This document shows positions 1 through 12,335 of a DNA stretch of 64,000 nt, one piece after another (the first letter of the stretch is position 1; every line of letters begins with the position of its first letter). Source of the stretch: Camillea tinctor (taxonomy: Eukaryota > Ascomycota > Sordariomycetes > Xylariales > Xylariaceae); NCBI GenBank assembly GCA_022578605.1, contig MU394087.1, positions 310,001 through 374,000 of the forward strand. The letters are read 5' to 3'. The position numbers and the translations under genes were made by a program. Under the pieces are notes generated by a model. The model was not told the DNA's origin. It was given only the letters and a program-made list of their open reading frames with translations, and did not search any database.

Positions 1-39
1 CGCTAACCGCTCTTCCCTCTCAACTAAATCAATAAAAGT

Positions 40-2809
40 TCAAGCCTTCTCGCTCGTCACCCCCTTAAAGCTATCCCGGTCCCTCTCCCTCCTCTCCCTC
101 CCCCGATCATCCCACACCGCCCGCTCCAGGGACGGGTACACCAGATCCGGACCCCCCTCCCCGTCATCGCTGACTCCGACCCCCACTTGCCAGCTGTAAT
201 CCCTCTCGTCGGCGTCCACGTCGGCGAGCGCCCAGCCCGCGCGCGAGAAGCGCTCGCGCACGCGGGGCGACATGTTCACCATGCGGATGCGCACGGGGTA
301 GGAGGTCGGGGAAGTAGGGGAAGGGGGGCTAGGGGGATGCAGCTCGCGCCGCACGTCGTCGCGCAGCTCCCCCAGCGCGGTCACCCCCGTGACGTCGATG
401 AACGGCACGCGCGAGAAATCCCACACGAGCACGCCCAGGGGCGCGGTCGGCGTGGAAGGGAGACCCCGCGCGCGCCGCAGGCGCGAGAGCCGGCGGGCGG
501 CGGCCACGGACCAGGAGCGCTCCGCGGTGGCAGAGGAGGAGGTGGAAGAGGAGGCAAATACGAGGCGCAGGGACTCGAGCGAATGGTCCTTCGTGCGCGA
601 CGCGTTGGGGAAGAATATCGCGTCTTGGAAGTGCAGGATCACCGCGTCCGGGGGCAGGGTAAGGGGAGGGGGAGGGGGAGAGCGCGAGGAGGTGAGGGAG
701 CGCGGGGGAGTGCTGGTTAGCGTCGAGGTGGTGGTTATGGTGGTTATGATGTTGGCGTGGTCGTGGGCAGGGGCAGGGGCAGGGGAGGGGGAGGGGGAGG
801 GGGGTTTGCCTTCGATGGTGGAGGTAAGCGGTTGGGATGGGGACGTGGATTGCGCGCTGATGCGCGGCGTCACGAAGGCGGACCGCAGGAGCGTCCAGGC
901 TACGCTCCAGCCGGCGCCGACGCCGATGCCGATCTCGGCGGAGACGAATATGGTTATCCACTGTGCAGGAGGGTGTTAGTGGGGGATCTCGTCAAAGGGG
1001 GGGGAGTGTGGTGCTACGTACAAAGGCTACCATGCAGGCGATGAAGTCGGCCAGGGAGATGCGCCAGTACCGCCAGATCAGCGAGAGGGGCCCGAAGAGA
1101 TGTATGACAGCCATGATCTACGTGCCCCGGGAAAAAAACATGGTTAGTAAAAGTTTATAAAACGGTTTTATGGCTACGGAGGTGATAAACCGCGAGAGAA
1201 AGAAAGGGGAGGTCAGGGCACAAAACGTACGATGATAGCCGCCAGCGTCGACTTGGGCAACCAGTACAAGGCGGGCGAGAACACGTAGAGTGTCAGGATG
1301 ATGAAGCCCGCGGTGACGAGACCGTGCAGCGGGCTGCGCACATGGCAATCCGAGTTTACAGCAGTCCGTGACATAGCTCCACCGACCGGCATAGCCCCGA
1401 AGAAGCTGTTGACGATGTTGGTGACGCCGAGGTAGTTGAACTCCTGCGTCTGGTCGATGGCGTAGTGGTTGCGGCGGCCGAAAGCCTTGCCCACAGCGAG
1501 GTGCTCGAGCGTGCAAGCGATGAGCGGCGCGATGGCGCGGCCCGCCACGCGCGACAGTAGGCCCGGCGAGGGCGCCCGCGGCGCGGCCACCCCGTTCGTG
1601 TCGACCTTGCTAATATCCCAGACGAGGTCGTCGTCGGCGCGGCCGCGGTTGACCAGCCACGAGATCAGGGTGAACACGACAAGCACGATAATGGCGCGGC
1701 TGCTGCCGACGTAGCGGATAGCGAAGTGGCGGCGGCCCCAGCGCTTGCCGGTCTTCTCCAGCGCGACGAGCAAGAGGATGGACCCGATGCCGACGCCGCA
1801 CGTGGGGCCGTCCCAGCGCGGCAGCCGCCGCAGCACGTCCCCGATCTGGTTGAACACCCCGTCGGGCACCCCGTCGAGCCCTACCAGCGAGCCCACCTGC
1901 CCCATCCCGATGGTCAGCGCCGTCGCCGAGATGAACCCCGTCAGCACCGGGATCGACACGTAGTCTAGCAGGAACCCCAGCCCCAGCACCCCGATCAGCA
2001 GCGAGTAGATCCCCACCATCAGCGCCACCGCCGATGCCACCTCCGCCGCGTCCGGGTACTCGCTCTGCAAGCTCGCGATGATCTCCGCTGTTAGGAGGCC
2101 CAGGATTGAGGTTGGTCCTGTGGAGAGGTCTATTGGGGGGGTTAGTTATCGCTTTGTCTTTAGCTTTGAGGAGAAACGTATCCCCCCTTCTCCTTTTTTT
2201 TGTCTTAGAAGGGGGGGGGAGAGGGTTGAAAAATTTAGTATTTCTCACCTTTCGATGTCCCCATGAATACCGCCACCGCTGCTGGGACCCAGCTCGAGTA
2301 CAGCCCGTGCTCGATGGGTATCGTGGCGATTTTGGCGTAGGATAACCCTTGGGGGATCAACATCACCCCGATGGTGAGACCGGCCACTGTGGGATATCAG
2401 AATTAGCATATGGACTTTTTTCGCTTGTGTGATTTCTTTTATTTTCATGCCTCTAACTTGCAAGTTGGAAATCTCCTAAATACAACCTCAATTCCCATAG
2501 GTATTTTATAATAAGAACAGTGATGTTCTCTATTAGGCGGATCTTAGGGGTAGGAAGCAATGATAGGGGGTTCGGGAGTTATCTAATGAAACTTGGCAGA
2601 TTATACGTACTGAAGTCTTGAGGTAGCCATGACGGCGAATACCGTGGTAGCCACTCGATGATAGGAAGTTTGTCAAGGAGGTACTGTCGAGCAGCTGATG
2701 GCAACTTCTTGGGAGTTGTACGAGCATAGTACACAGCCCTATTGAGGGTGGTGTCCGTTTGGAGCTCCACCTTCACCTCCTCAAACCGCTTCTCCATAGC
2801 GGGCAACAT
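40..2809 (-). CDS. SulP-family sulfate permease with C-terminal STAS domain
   Basis: Plasma-membrane anion transporter, most likely proton-coupled sulfate uptake. Five exons: 2809-2611, 2386-2249, 2129-1231, 1117-1031 and 960-40, giving 747 residues, close to the family norm. The start is the ATG heading the stretch that leads into LPRYSPSWLP, the usual entry to TM1. The SulP signature IPQGLSYAKIA follows at about residues 77-87, then GTSKDLSTGP and about ten hydrophobic segments up to residue 470. A Ser/Thr/Pro-rich linker (about 475-542) precedes the STAS domain (about 543-690), which has the FID-VTGV turn near residue 630 that usually carries a phosphorylatable or nucleotide-contacting loop. 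The STAS domain is split by a Ser/Ala/Arg-rich insert. Codon use is strongly GC3-biased. Substrate specificity within SulP (sulfate, molybdate, other anions) cannot be read from sequence. The upstream neighbour is a long gene-poor stretch. Confidence 0.9.
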
Positions 2810-5800
2810 TTGAAGAATAGGCGATAGTAAAATGAGTGAAGTTGAGGTCTTCTTTGGGTTTACGAAAACGGATGAAGACTTGTTTACTTGAAGGAGTTGG
2901 TTGAGAACTCTAGACTTTAAACTATTATATCTATATTAATAAGGTCTATATAGATGTGATAGTATATGTGATATAGTATGGACACTCGACATTTCGACTG
3001 CATAATCGATCATCCAGCGAGCAGGGTCGAGGAGGCAGAGAGAAACCCCATCTACCAGGACGTCGACATCCTCGAGTCAACGCTCCAACGATCACTGTCG
3101 CAATCACACCCCTCCTTCGGCAAACTCTCGCCATCTGTCGGTATTATCTGCGACAAGAAATGCTATGCTGTAATAGATAAAGACATCTATTCGGTCCATG
3201 TGTACTGGATGTCCCTTGGCAGAGGCAATGTGCACGTAGAGATACGTTACCAAGACAGCAAGGGGGGATATCATCGATCCATTCCAGGGAAGAAGAAAAC
3301 AAAGGGGGGTGGAGGGAAGGGGGCGGGCAAATCGGTCGCTACCACACCTGTTTTGTCCCGTCGCAACCCTATCAGGAAGAAGTAATCCAGAATCGAGTAT
3401 CACATACGCCAGACTATATCTAGGAGAATGGTGATGAATGGTATGTACGTCTAGATTGGTTCGCGGACCATGTCACCGTGCTGGCGTCTAAAGTTGTTGA
3501 ACCGGGTGCTCAGCCCGGAAGGGCAGAAAAGGCGGGGTTGAGAGATCTAATAATAAGCATAACAATAATCACGTTGATCATTTTCACTTACACTGATACA
3601 CCCTCAACCATGGGAGTTGGAGGAGGGGTTTGGGGGTCCATGTGGCCTGCCTCAGAGAGGCGAGAAGGGCAAAAACTTGGGTCAATCAGTTATTTACAGA
3701 TGGTCAGACAGTCGAATAATTTAGTAGGCAGTTTCCTGTAGGCTCTGTGATTATGGTAGATATTGACGTCTTCGATGGTATCTCACGGTGGCGGTTTGAT
3801 TAGTATAGTAAGATGTCGTTCGTAGACTAGTTCCCTTTGATATTTCCCTTTTCCAGAACCGTAGAGGCAAAATCAGTATTGCCGGCATAGCACTACTCGA
3901 ACTTTCCGGCAGCCATGTCACTTTGGCAAATTAGTTTGTTTCATTATCACAGTGTTCTATAAATCAGTGTATTTTGAATGATGTGATTTCTCATTGCACA
4001 AGCACCTTGGCAGTTCAAGATCAATTCGGAGTTATATATAAGTCCATCGTTAGGGCTGGCAATTATAGCTAATGATGTAGTCTTATACCCAGTCAGCCCA
4101 CATCAATGGTGTCTAGCTAGGCTGTTCCAATCAGCTATAAGCATCTGAACCAAATTATCTCAAATCTTGGGTGACCTTATTCTTGGTATTATTCTGGAAC
4201 ATACTTATAGACACTTATCTATTTTTTGCCACTCGTTGGAGACGACGAAGCTAGACTGAAGGCGATGGTTATAATAAGCAGTTATATCCTGAGCGTACCC
4301 GATTGAGGTTAGATACAAGCTTTCATGGCAGACTCGGCGTACATCTCGAGGCTCCATTCTTCCCAGCCAAGCCACAGGGATTCGGTCTTCCAGGGCGTTA
4401 CCAGAATCCATTTTCCGAGTTGCACCGCAGCGACAAGACCTTGGCTATGCTGATTTTACGCCAAGCAGCCCCAGCGGGATATCTGACAAGATATAATTCA
4501 GGAAAAACATATCCCCAATTATTTTATGTATGTGCGCGTGTCGATGAAGAACATCTGTGCACTCCCTATAAACTTGGCCCCCCCTCTTCCCCCCCCTTCT
4601 TCTCATACCACCGGAATGCTATCATTCGCCGCGGCGTGAGATTGAATGTCAGCTCCAAAACGGTGATAGGTCCGATGTGGAATTTGGGGTATTGTAGCGA
4701 CCGATGACACACGGGTATGGAATCTTTCTAATTATATGCATTACACTAGCACGCACATTATCTCGCGAGGACACTTTCCTAAGTTGGCATCACCGCTGCA
4801 AAGCCGGTGTGATTTTGCACCAATGGAACCCTGCCTGTGGCCGCGGCGGCGATCTGTTTGGCTATCTCCATTCCTCGATTCGACTGGCGTAAGCATCCAG
4901 GGATTCTCTTGTTTCTGGGTGGATAAGCTGTCGTTGTCATACATACCCCTCCCCCTGGCAGTCTAGCTTCATCGTATCTCCTAGCTCTGCTTGATGGTGG
5001 TATCCAGGTTATAATGTAGAGTAGCAATATATGGAAATGATGTTCGATTATTACTAGTTTGGGCTCCTGTCTGGAGACGGGAGACTAAACGTTCGCAAGT
5101 AACGACCTTATTGGTATAGTTCAAAACATTCAACATGATAAACGTGCTCGTCCAGAATCAAGCCATAATTATAGGAGTAATGTCTTTTGCCCCCAATATA
5201 CCACAAACAAACTAAGCTAGGTTTCCCCGCGATCCATTTGCGGCCACTAATGATGTGCCGTCTACCCGCTTACGATCAGTGGATACTTCATTAAGGGGAG
5301 CCAGCGGGCGCGGAATGCGGAAGGGGTTCGTACCCCCGTTTAGTTGCATTATTCCTATGTCCGCGGGTACCGGCAAGGGAATGAATTTGCAATACTGAAA
5401 ACCAGCCGACTACCGCAGGAAAGCCGGCTCACACAGTTGTGCTATGATAGTCTTGGTGTGACTTGTGTGATGAGAGCTGCAACTTGATTGGCAAGACAAG
5501 ACGTTCGGTGGTCTGACTAAGTGCCTTGGCTGCTCGGCGTATACTGGATTTCTTGGTTGACGCCAGCATCAAGATCCAGTGAAGGAATATATATGGATTA
5601 AGGTTTAACGGTATGTTGGAACGAACTAGCCAATGACAGGTAGCTAGTATATCTGCATAGGTCACCAAGGCTTAGGTATAATGTAAACAATACCAATACA
5701 ATACCGAACATGCGGCATGTGACGAGGCTCAAAGTGAAAAGTGAGCACAGGGATGCCAGGTTACAAGCGTTACCAGCAGACAAATGACCATTTGTATGTA

Positions 5801-7018
5801 TAGGGATTGGATTATCATGTATCTTCAGTTACAATTCTTTGCGTAATAATAACTACGTTTTTTCCTCGTTGAGGATGTGCATCGTGGCATGGCAGGAGAG
5901 TGTCTGCTGACTTATTGTAGCGGCGCGTGGGTCTTTCTTTGCCCTTGTTTTAATTAGTCAAGCCATGAAATGATTGAAACGAGGATTGTTATGTCGTTTC
6001 TTTCTTCTCTAAGTGATGTATATGCATATGGGTTAGCAAAAGAAGTTTCAGCAGTCCGGTGTGCATATAGACTAGGTATCTACATACTACGCAGGTAATA
6101 TAACGTCATATCTCTAGTTTGATGCATCAACCATAATATATCAAGATAGAAGTCTTTCTTTTTACGAATGGTGTATATTAATTAACAATGAAAATAGGAA
6201 TCATTTATTATTTACTATTTTTACTTTATAGGACAAACATTGTGGGAATATATATGGGTTGCTCCCAATTTTAGGCACGACTATATCGCAGGTTTAATAA
6301 CTATCTGGGTACAAAGCAATTTATAAGAGTTCTGTAGAGTCCTAAATACCGTATAGTGAAAGAAGTAAATTATCTAAGTTCAACAAAACACCAAATTTTT
6401 CAATATTTACAATTACACGAAAACGAAAAGCTAACATAAATTCAACACAACGGCAGTGCCTTGAATTATTACGTAACGTAGCACCGTTTAAAAGGTCAAC
6501 TCGGTATCAAGTATGGAAATATTGTCTCTTAGCCTATTCGCAAGAATAACGTGTAGTTACATATTTGTAATTAGTGTTAATAACTTATACTGGATTAATA
6601 CATGTGGTTACCATCCTTAACCCCCTTTCTGTTTTTCCTTAATAGTTTCACATTACCGACTTATCAGATCTTTAGCCTATCCTGACCCGGTTTCTAATTG
6701 CCATGTCGCTGCCAGAACATGCTTTCTTGTTCATGACTGACATCCCATGGGAGCAGTTATGATATATGAAAACGAGGACACATGCATATTGAGCTGAATC
6801 CATGATTTACAACATCAACGGGAATAACTTTTGGAAGGTCAACCGACAGCAACTGGACTCTCTCAAGGTCTATAGGCTGTTATGCCTGTTTACAAAGCAC
6901 GGCGAGTGTATCGACACCAAGAAATGTGGATATGTAATGTATTTTTACAATTTTGCAGTGCCGTTTTTACCGAAATTGCCTAACCTAGGTTAATGTGCTG
7001 CTAAATAAAAAAAACAAA
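2810..7018. other. Intergenic, AT-leaning, no supported gene (4.2 kb)
   Basis: Apart from one weak reading frame at 2978-3385, I see no coding signal. Frames are short, interrupted and lack recognisable motifs. On the minus strand about 4460-4320 there is a roughly 40-codon Trp-rich frame in a sensible register; it may be a relic of an older gene but cannot be assigned. The part from 5.6 to 6.9 kb is strongly AT-rich with many TATA/ATAT words, the composition expected of an old mutated repeat or simply a long intergenic stretch. Confidence 0.6.
2978..3385 (+). CDS. Weak hypothetical ORF, 135 residues
   Basis: An uninterrupted frame from an ATG with no recognised family. The middle (about residues 55-100) looks protein-like, with CDKKCYAV and VYWMSLGRGNVHVEIRY, and the tail is a Lys/Gly-rich basic stretch (KKKTKGGGGKGAGK). 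There is no signal peptide or obvious upstream promoter. The opposite strand is also open for about 100 codons, so chance openness is possible. It could be a relic of a gene whose other exons have decayed. I rate it as more likely not a gene. Confidence 0.2.
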   Translation: MDTRHFDCIIDHPASRVEEAERNPIYQDVDILESTLQRSLSQSHPSFGKLSPSVGIICDKKCYAVIDKDIYSVHVYWMSLGRGNVHVEIRYQDSKGGYHRSIPGKKKTKGGGGKGAGKSVATTPVLSRRNPIRKK

Positions 7019-7591
7019 TCAAAGATTGGCGGGTAAAGCACCATTCTTCTTTCCCGTCCACGTTGCAATAGCGTCCATGAGCGGCGGCGAGAGCGCATCG
7101 TACGTCTGGAGCCCGACCTTGTTTAGCTGTGCGCGCACGCCGTCGATCTTGCTGGGGTCGAAGCCCTGCTCGATGATGGACGACACGAAGGCGGCGAACT
7201 GGGGCTCCTGCCAGCCCTTCTCGTCCGAGAGCTCCACGTGGATGAAGTCGAGGCCCTTGAACGGGTGGTCCTTCTCGATGCGCCCGAACAGGTGCACGCC
7301 GCACTCCTTGCACGCGTTCCGCTGTATGGCGGCGCTCTCGTCCACTATGGTCAGCTTCTCGGGGTTTGCCGTAACGCTGAGCGAATCGCGCGGCACAACG
7401 CCGACAATGGAGAAGAGCGAACCGGCGGGCTTCCAGCACTTGGAGCACCCGCAGGCGTGGTTGTGCACTACATTGGAGGCGACGGTGACCTCGACGGGGT
7501 TGGTCTTGCAGTGGCAGCGGAGCTTGCCCCCGGCAAAATCGGGCTTCCCCTTGGTAATACCGTTGTCGATGAGTGGGTGAAGTGAGGCCAT
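7019..7591 (-). CDS. GFA / CENP-V-fold zinc protein (S-(hydroxymethyl)glutathione synthase-like)
   Basis: Single-exon 190-residue protein of the GFA family, the usual length for fungal members. The zinc-binding cysteines are all present: Cys26 and Cys28 (CHC), Cys47/49/52 in [11 protein letters not shown], and Cys94/97 in CKECG, followed by [22 protein letters not shown] typical of the fungal subfamily. Members are annotated as catalysing formation of S-hydroxymethylglutathione from formaldehyde and glutathione, feeding formaldehyde dehydrogenase; for many members this activity is disputed, so the reaction is inference. No targeting signal, so presumably cytosolic. The gene is GC3-rich and isolated, with more than 1.9 kb to the next gene on either side. 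Confidence 0.88.
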   Translation of the reverse strand: MASLHPLIDNGITKGKPDFAGGKLRCHCKTNPVEVTVASNVVHNHACGCSKCWKPAGSLFSIVGVVPRDSLSVTANPEKLTIVDESAAIQRNACKECGVHLFGRIEKDHPFKGLDFIHVELSDEKGWQEPQFAAFVSSIIEQGFDPSKIDGVRAQLNKVGLQTYDALSPPLMDAIATWTGKKNGALPANL

Positions 7592-9576
7592 GGTGATTCG
7601 TAAACGGTATTCTTTTATGTAGGTATTTGGTTACAATATGACGTGCTCAGGGGGGTAAGACGGGTGATAGCCGGGTTATGCGGAATTACAGATGTTGGTG
7701 GTTTTGATTGTAGTCTTTGGATTGCTGACCAAATTGGATAAGAAAACGCTTCTCCAACTAAGACAGAATCGAGAAAAGCAGTATTTTATAGCACACCGAG
7801 CCATTGTTCGCGTAGAGCGCAGCCAATACAAGGCCGAGATAGGCCGGCGCACCGAGATATCTCCTTCCATGCCGGCCGGCGGACTTGGGGTGGAGAACTT
7901 GAAGCTACGCAATGTGCATTGACCCAGCCCCTCTACCCCTATCTAAAATATGATTCTCGATCGCGAATTTAATAACCTCATCCCGCTTTGTAATCGCGTA
8001 ATAGAATGCAGGCAGCACCTATCCCGCGCGAAGAAATAGCTCAGCTGGAAATGAATGCATCGCATCGGCACTTATCAAGAGGGGGTAAGAAGATCCTCAA
8101 GAGCCAAGATAACCCCGCGAATTGCTTAGGGCGGCCAGCCCCCTTCTCGAGAGTATCGAAATGTCGAGCACGCCTAGAGTAGGCGAGACAGATAAAAGTT
8201 AAAACAGCCATCATGCCTAGCTCGGCCATCTGGTTCTCCACCATTGATTTGTCGGCATATACGGAAATCCTTCGGTATAGCAACCGCCTGCTTATTGTCT
8301 CTGCTCTCTACCGCATTGTAGAAGCCTGCTTCACAGAGGTGACCCGGTGAGGGGTTCTAGATGGCTTATTGGTAGATCCCTCCTTTTTGTAAGTGACATG
8401 CAGGGCCAATGCTTAGTCAAGTCGTCATAGTCTACTTATTAGCAGCTCGGCATCCTCTGGTATATCGGCAGGTCTTGTTTGAGCACATGAAGAGATTCGG
8501 TCATTCGGATGGCCATCCGACTGCCATCAGTGGGGCGACAAGGTAAACCTATCGCGTACGCTATTGTAATTCGGAAGGGCAACCGGCGAAAAAGAGAACA
8601 AAAACGAGAGCTAGCGGCAGCTATAATGCCATTTAAATGCCGTTGACCAAGGGACTATAGGTAGATGGGCGTGGTTTTCTCATAGGGAATGCGCTTCCAG
8701 ATGGGTGGGAGAGTGAGATATATATACACACTTGCATAGGGGGCTAATACTACCTATGGCAACAACCTTGATGTCCAGGTCTTCCCATCGGCTATGTAAA
8801 TCTAGATTTAGTCTGACTTCCTGAATGAGAATCCTCCTTCGCATTATGGTATAGGTCGATATAATACATAATGATTTGCATGATGGAGACATTAAAAATA
8901 ATTAGATTTACTCTCAGCTATACCCAACTTTGACAGAATAAGAGTGTGATATGGAGGACTCCATTTTCGGATCTTAGGACTTTGAGTCTTAGAGACTTAT
9001 AATCTATACCGATTAAGTGGGCATCGTTTATAGATTATGCAATATCGTGTAAACCCCTCATAAGCTACATATATGGGTTCGTTTAAATGTATAACAAAGT
9101 GATAAATATTAAATATATAATTGAATATAACCCACATTATGCAGCTAATGTTATCTAGGTAGACATAAATAATCGTGCGCAACTGATGTCCCTCTCTGTT
9201 CCAGTATAAGTGCATAGTTAGAATTTGGAAGAAATATAACGGAAAATATGAGTTATCGTAATATATCTTCCTCGTTTTGGCAGGTGTATGCAAATAGACG
9301 AATCATGCGTTTGGTGTGAGAGCAAACGGGTCTTACGCAGTAAATCAATTTTGTCTAGATAGAAACCTCCGCCCTCACCCCCTCACCCCCCTTTTCTTTT
9401 TGGTGTCCTATGCGATAGCTTGAATGAAACAAGATAACGTCTGTGTGTAGATATACTTTTATACATACAATCCAATCATTTCTCTTTTCAGGAACCCAAG
9501 ATTGACTCAATGCAGCCAATCAACAAAGCATCATAAGAGCATAACTATCAAAGCTATCGGTAAACCCTTGTGTTTC
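7592..9576. other. Intergenic, nothing recognised (2 kb)
   Basis: Contains the promoter side of the GFA gene and the 3' side of the oxalate decarboxylase gene. Short frames at 7676-7922 exist on both strands but have no family features. The stretch from about 8.9 to 9.3 kb is very AT-rich. No repeats with clear arms were seen. Confidence 0.6.
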
Positions 9577-11102
9577 TTATAATTCCTGGGTACTATACAC
9601 ACCCTCATCTTCAGATTCTGGTAGGGTAACTTCGTCTTTCTCGGCGCTCTTTACCTTGTTCCAGAAGATCTCGCCATTCTCAGGATCATCCTTGAACAGG
9701 TGGTCCACGACCAGTTTCTTGGGAGTTTCACCCATCCACTGGAAGAGTGAGAAATCCCTGAACTCATCTGCACGGAAGACCTCCAGCATCTCGACCGGCT
9801 CGTCCCCAATGTTTTCGACAAAGTGACCCATGTTCCTAGGGACAATTCCGACATCTCCTGCGACATAATCGAATGTTCTAGCTGTCCCTTGTGAGCCAAA
9901 GATGGTGACTCGGGCTCGACCCTTGATAAAGAAGGACCACTCATCGGCATTGGGGTGCCAATGCATCTCCCGCAGGGCACCAGGCTCAATGTCAACGTGA
10001 GCGGCGGCCACAGTCTTGGAAATAGGGAAGTTCTTGGAGTCGGTGATCCGGACCTTGCCACCACTGGTCAATTTGGGCTCCTGGTCTAGCATTCGGTGCG
10101 CAAAGTTGTATTTGGACTTTTTCACATTCTTGCCCGTAGGCTTTTCGTCGTCTATGGAACCTGGTAGGGTACCTTGGAAGATGTATTTCTCATTGTCGGG
10201 AATATGAGCGAATATTTCAGGTGCCAAGTTGAAGTTCTTGGAAATCACAGACCTCGGGGTGTGCGCTGCTATAGGTTAGCCCATATCAAAAAGTCATTAT
10301 CGGAATGGATGTTGACAAACCTAGCCAGTCCGATAGGATGAAAGTCGACTCCTCCGAGAAGTTGCCATCGTCGAAAATAAGGAGGAACTCGGTGCCATTT
10401 TCGCCCAGACCTTGGAGGGAGTGCGGCACACCACTAGGAAAGTACCACAGGTCCCCCTTTTTGAGGTCATCAATGAAGTTTCCCCCCTCATAGTCGATCG
10501 CGGTAATTCTAACCTCCCCGTCAAGGACGTAGGCCCACTCGGCCTCCTTATGCCAATGTAGCTCGCGGATGACGCCCGAATCGAGTCGCATATTCACGGC
10601 AGCAAGCTCGACGCTAGTCCCCAGTTCGCGAACTGTGGTCTCGCGTGTCCAGCCCCCTTCCTACAAGATGTCAGCGGAAAGACTAAACAGACGAGATCAT
10701 GCCACAAGATCTTACCTCGATGCGGACGTGTGAGTCGACAAAGCTCCAACGCATGTTGTTTAAGTTGCCATGGTCTGTACTCGGTGGGCGAACAAGGTCT
10801 GGACTCTGTCGAGCTCGTTCCCAGTTCCATGGCCCCAAGACAGAGGCACCTAAGCCATTGCGCCAGGGCTGAGGGTCTAGTTCCTCACCCACAGAGTCCA
10901 CGGCATGGTCATAGGGATCTCTATAGTCTGGGGTGTACGGCGATTTAGGTTTCTTACTATACTTTGGTGGAAGATCAATTCCAGCCAGGAGATATTGGCG
11001 TGGGCTATCATCAACGGGGACTGAGAGGCCCAAGGAGCTCAATGCCAGTCCAGCAAGGAGCGTGTGCGTAGTAGATACGCCGTGGAAATCTAGGACATAC
11101 AT
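9577..11102 (-). CDS. Secreted bicupin oxalate decarboxylase
   Basis: Converts oxalate to formate and CO2 using Mn. Three exons (11102-10716, 10660-10321, 10268-9577) give 472 residues. The N-terminus has a hydrophobic segment (about residues 10-28) fitting a signal peptide. Cupin 1 carries the metal ligands His164, His166, Glu170 (HWHKEAEW) and His209 (PSGVPH). Cupin 2 carries His345, His347, Glu352 (HWHPNADEW) and His391 (NMGHFVEN). The flexible lid reads SEEST at residues 231-235, aligned with SENST of Bacillus OxdC, so the general-acid glutamate (Glu232) that separates decarboxylase from oxidase is present. The tail is acidic. Fungal homologues are induced by oxalate or acid. It lies head-to-head with a DUF1275 gene across 1.2 kb. 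Codon use is less GC3-biased than in the flanking GFA gene. Confidence 0.93.
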
Positions 11103-12335
11103 TTTTGAATAATCGCGGATTATAAAATTCGATCGCGGTAAGTAAACCCCCGGGAGCTTTAGATTGCTGAACAGTAGGTGTTGCGCATCAAGTGAATTGG
11201 TTAACGGAGAGCAATGTGATGCGTTGATAAAGAAAAATAAACAGAAACATCGATTACATGGTCCTTTGAGTTCGGTCGATGCCGTCAAGGAATCATCAGA
11301 GCTTCGTTGGCTGATCTAAGTCCTGCTACCATGTCGAGCTGCCGTGTTTCCAGAGCCCAACAAGATTTCCCAGCTCGAAATCCAATCACATACCGCTGAC
11401 TGTATCAGGCGAGCGTGATACCGAGCCAAATCCGAATATTCCCAAATAATCCCCAGTATACTCCTGGTCCAGGTTTATTCATAAAGTAAACGGGCGCGTA
11501 GTCAACTGGCGATAGCCCCTGCTCGAAGGTTGCCGATACACCCTTTTGATTTCGGGGGTTGAACTACTTCACTGCCAAGAGATTCTCATGGGATAGATAT
11601 ACTCCAGACTAACGGACGGACAGAGTTCTTAGAATAGCTCCAAACGGGGGGTAAGCCCTGTCAAACTGTAGATACTACCTACTACATACCTAAATACTAC
11701 GTAACCTACCCAGGAGCAACCAATGCGGGGCTCGGCTTAAACGGCTCACGGACAGGAGAGAAGAGGGTAGAGTGGACTGCATTATCGTGATTCGTGACAC
11801 ACAGCCATCTCCAAATCCCTGATATTGTCCAGCCTGCCTTTTTTCCTGCCTTTTTGGGGTTGGTTTTCTTTTTGGGAAATTCCTGTCGCGCATACCAGAG
11901 GGACAAGCTTCTCGACCGGGTGATATATTGAAAACTTTAGGCCTCCAATGAACAGCCCCGAGATGAGCCCCCCTGGGGTGACGTGAGACCTACGTGTGTA
12001 TAAGCTCGCCCAGGAACTAGGTCCCGCTCTAGACTTCCATGTCGTCATGTTCCCTGGCTCATTTAGCCCTGATCGTCGTAAACGGGAACTACACAGTTTA
12101 GGTAGACGACTTACAAAGTTGTGGCGGGTAGAGCACCGTGTAAGCCAGCCACAAAGGGGTCGTAATTATATCCCGACTTACGTAGCTAACGTAGCTAACG
12201 GAGCTGAATGTCACTTTATAATTTCAATGCCATCGGCCAGTTTCAACAACTTTCCTCAAATATCACAAAATCAATTTGTCAATTATTCTGACTAGAACAT
12301 ATTACATTCGAGATCCTCTTTGGGGTGTATATTTG
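11103..12335. promoter_or_regulatory. Shared divergent promoter region of oxalate decarboxylase and DUF1275 genes
   Basis: The two genes point away from each other, so all 5' control of both lies in this 1.2 kb. A short imperfect tandem of a CGTAGCTAACG-like unit sits at about 12180-12204, within 160 bp of the DUF1275 start. No binding site could be assigned to a known factor. Co-regulation of the two genes is inference. Confidence 0.4.

Noticed and set aside
187..979. Long open frames on the plus strand across the STAS-domain exon
   Set aside because: They are antisense to a well-supported GC3-rich exon; such frames stay open because the complement of GC3-rich codons rarely has stops.
4205..4707. 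Overlapping frames on both strands as a gene
   Set aside because: Neither gives a recognisable protein and the flanks are interrupted; at best a relic.
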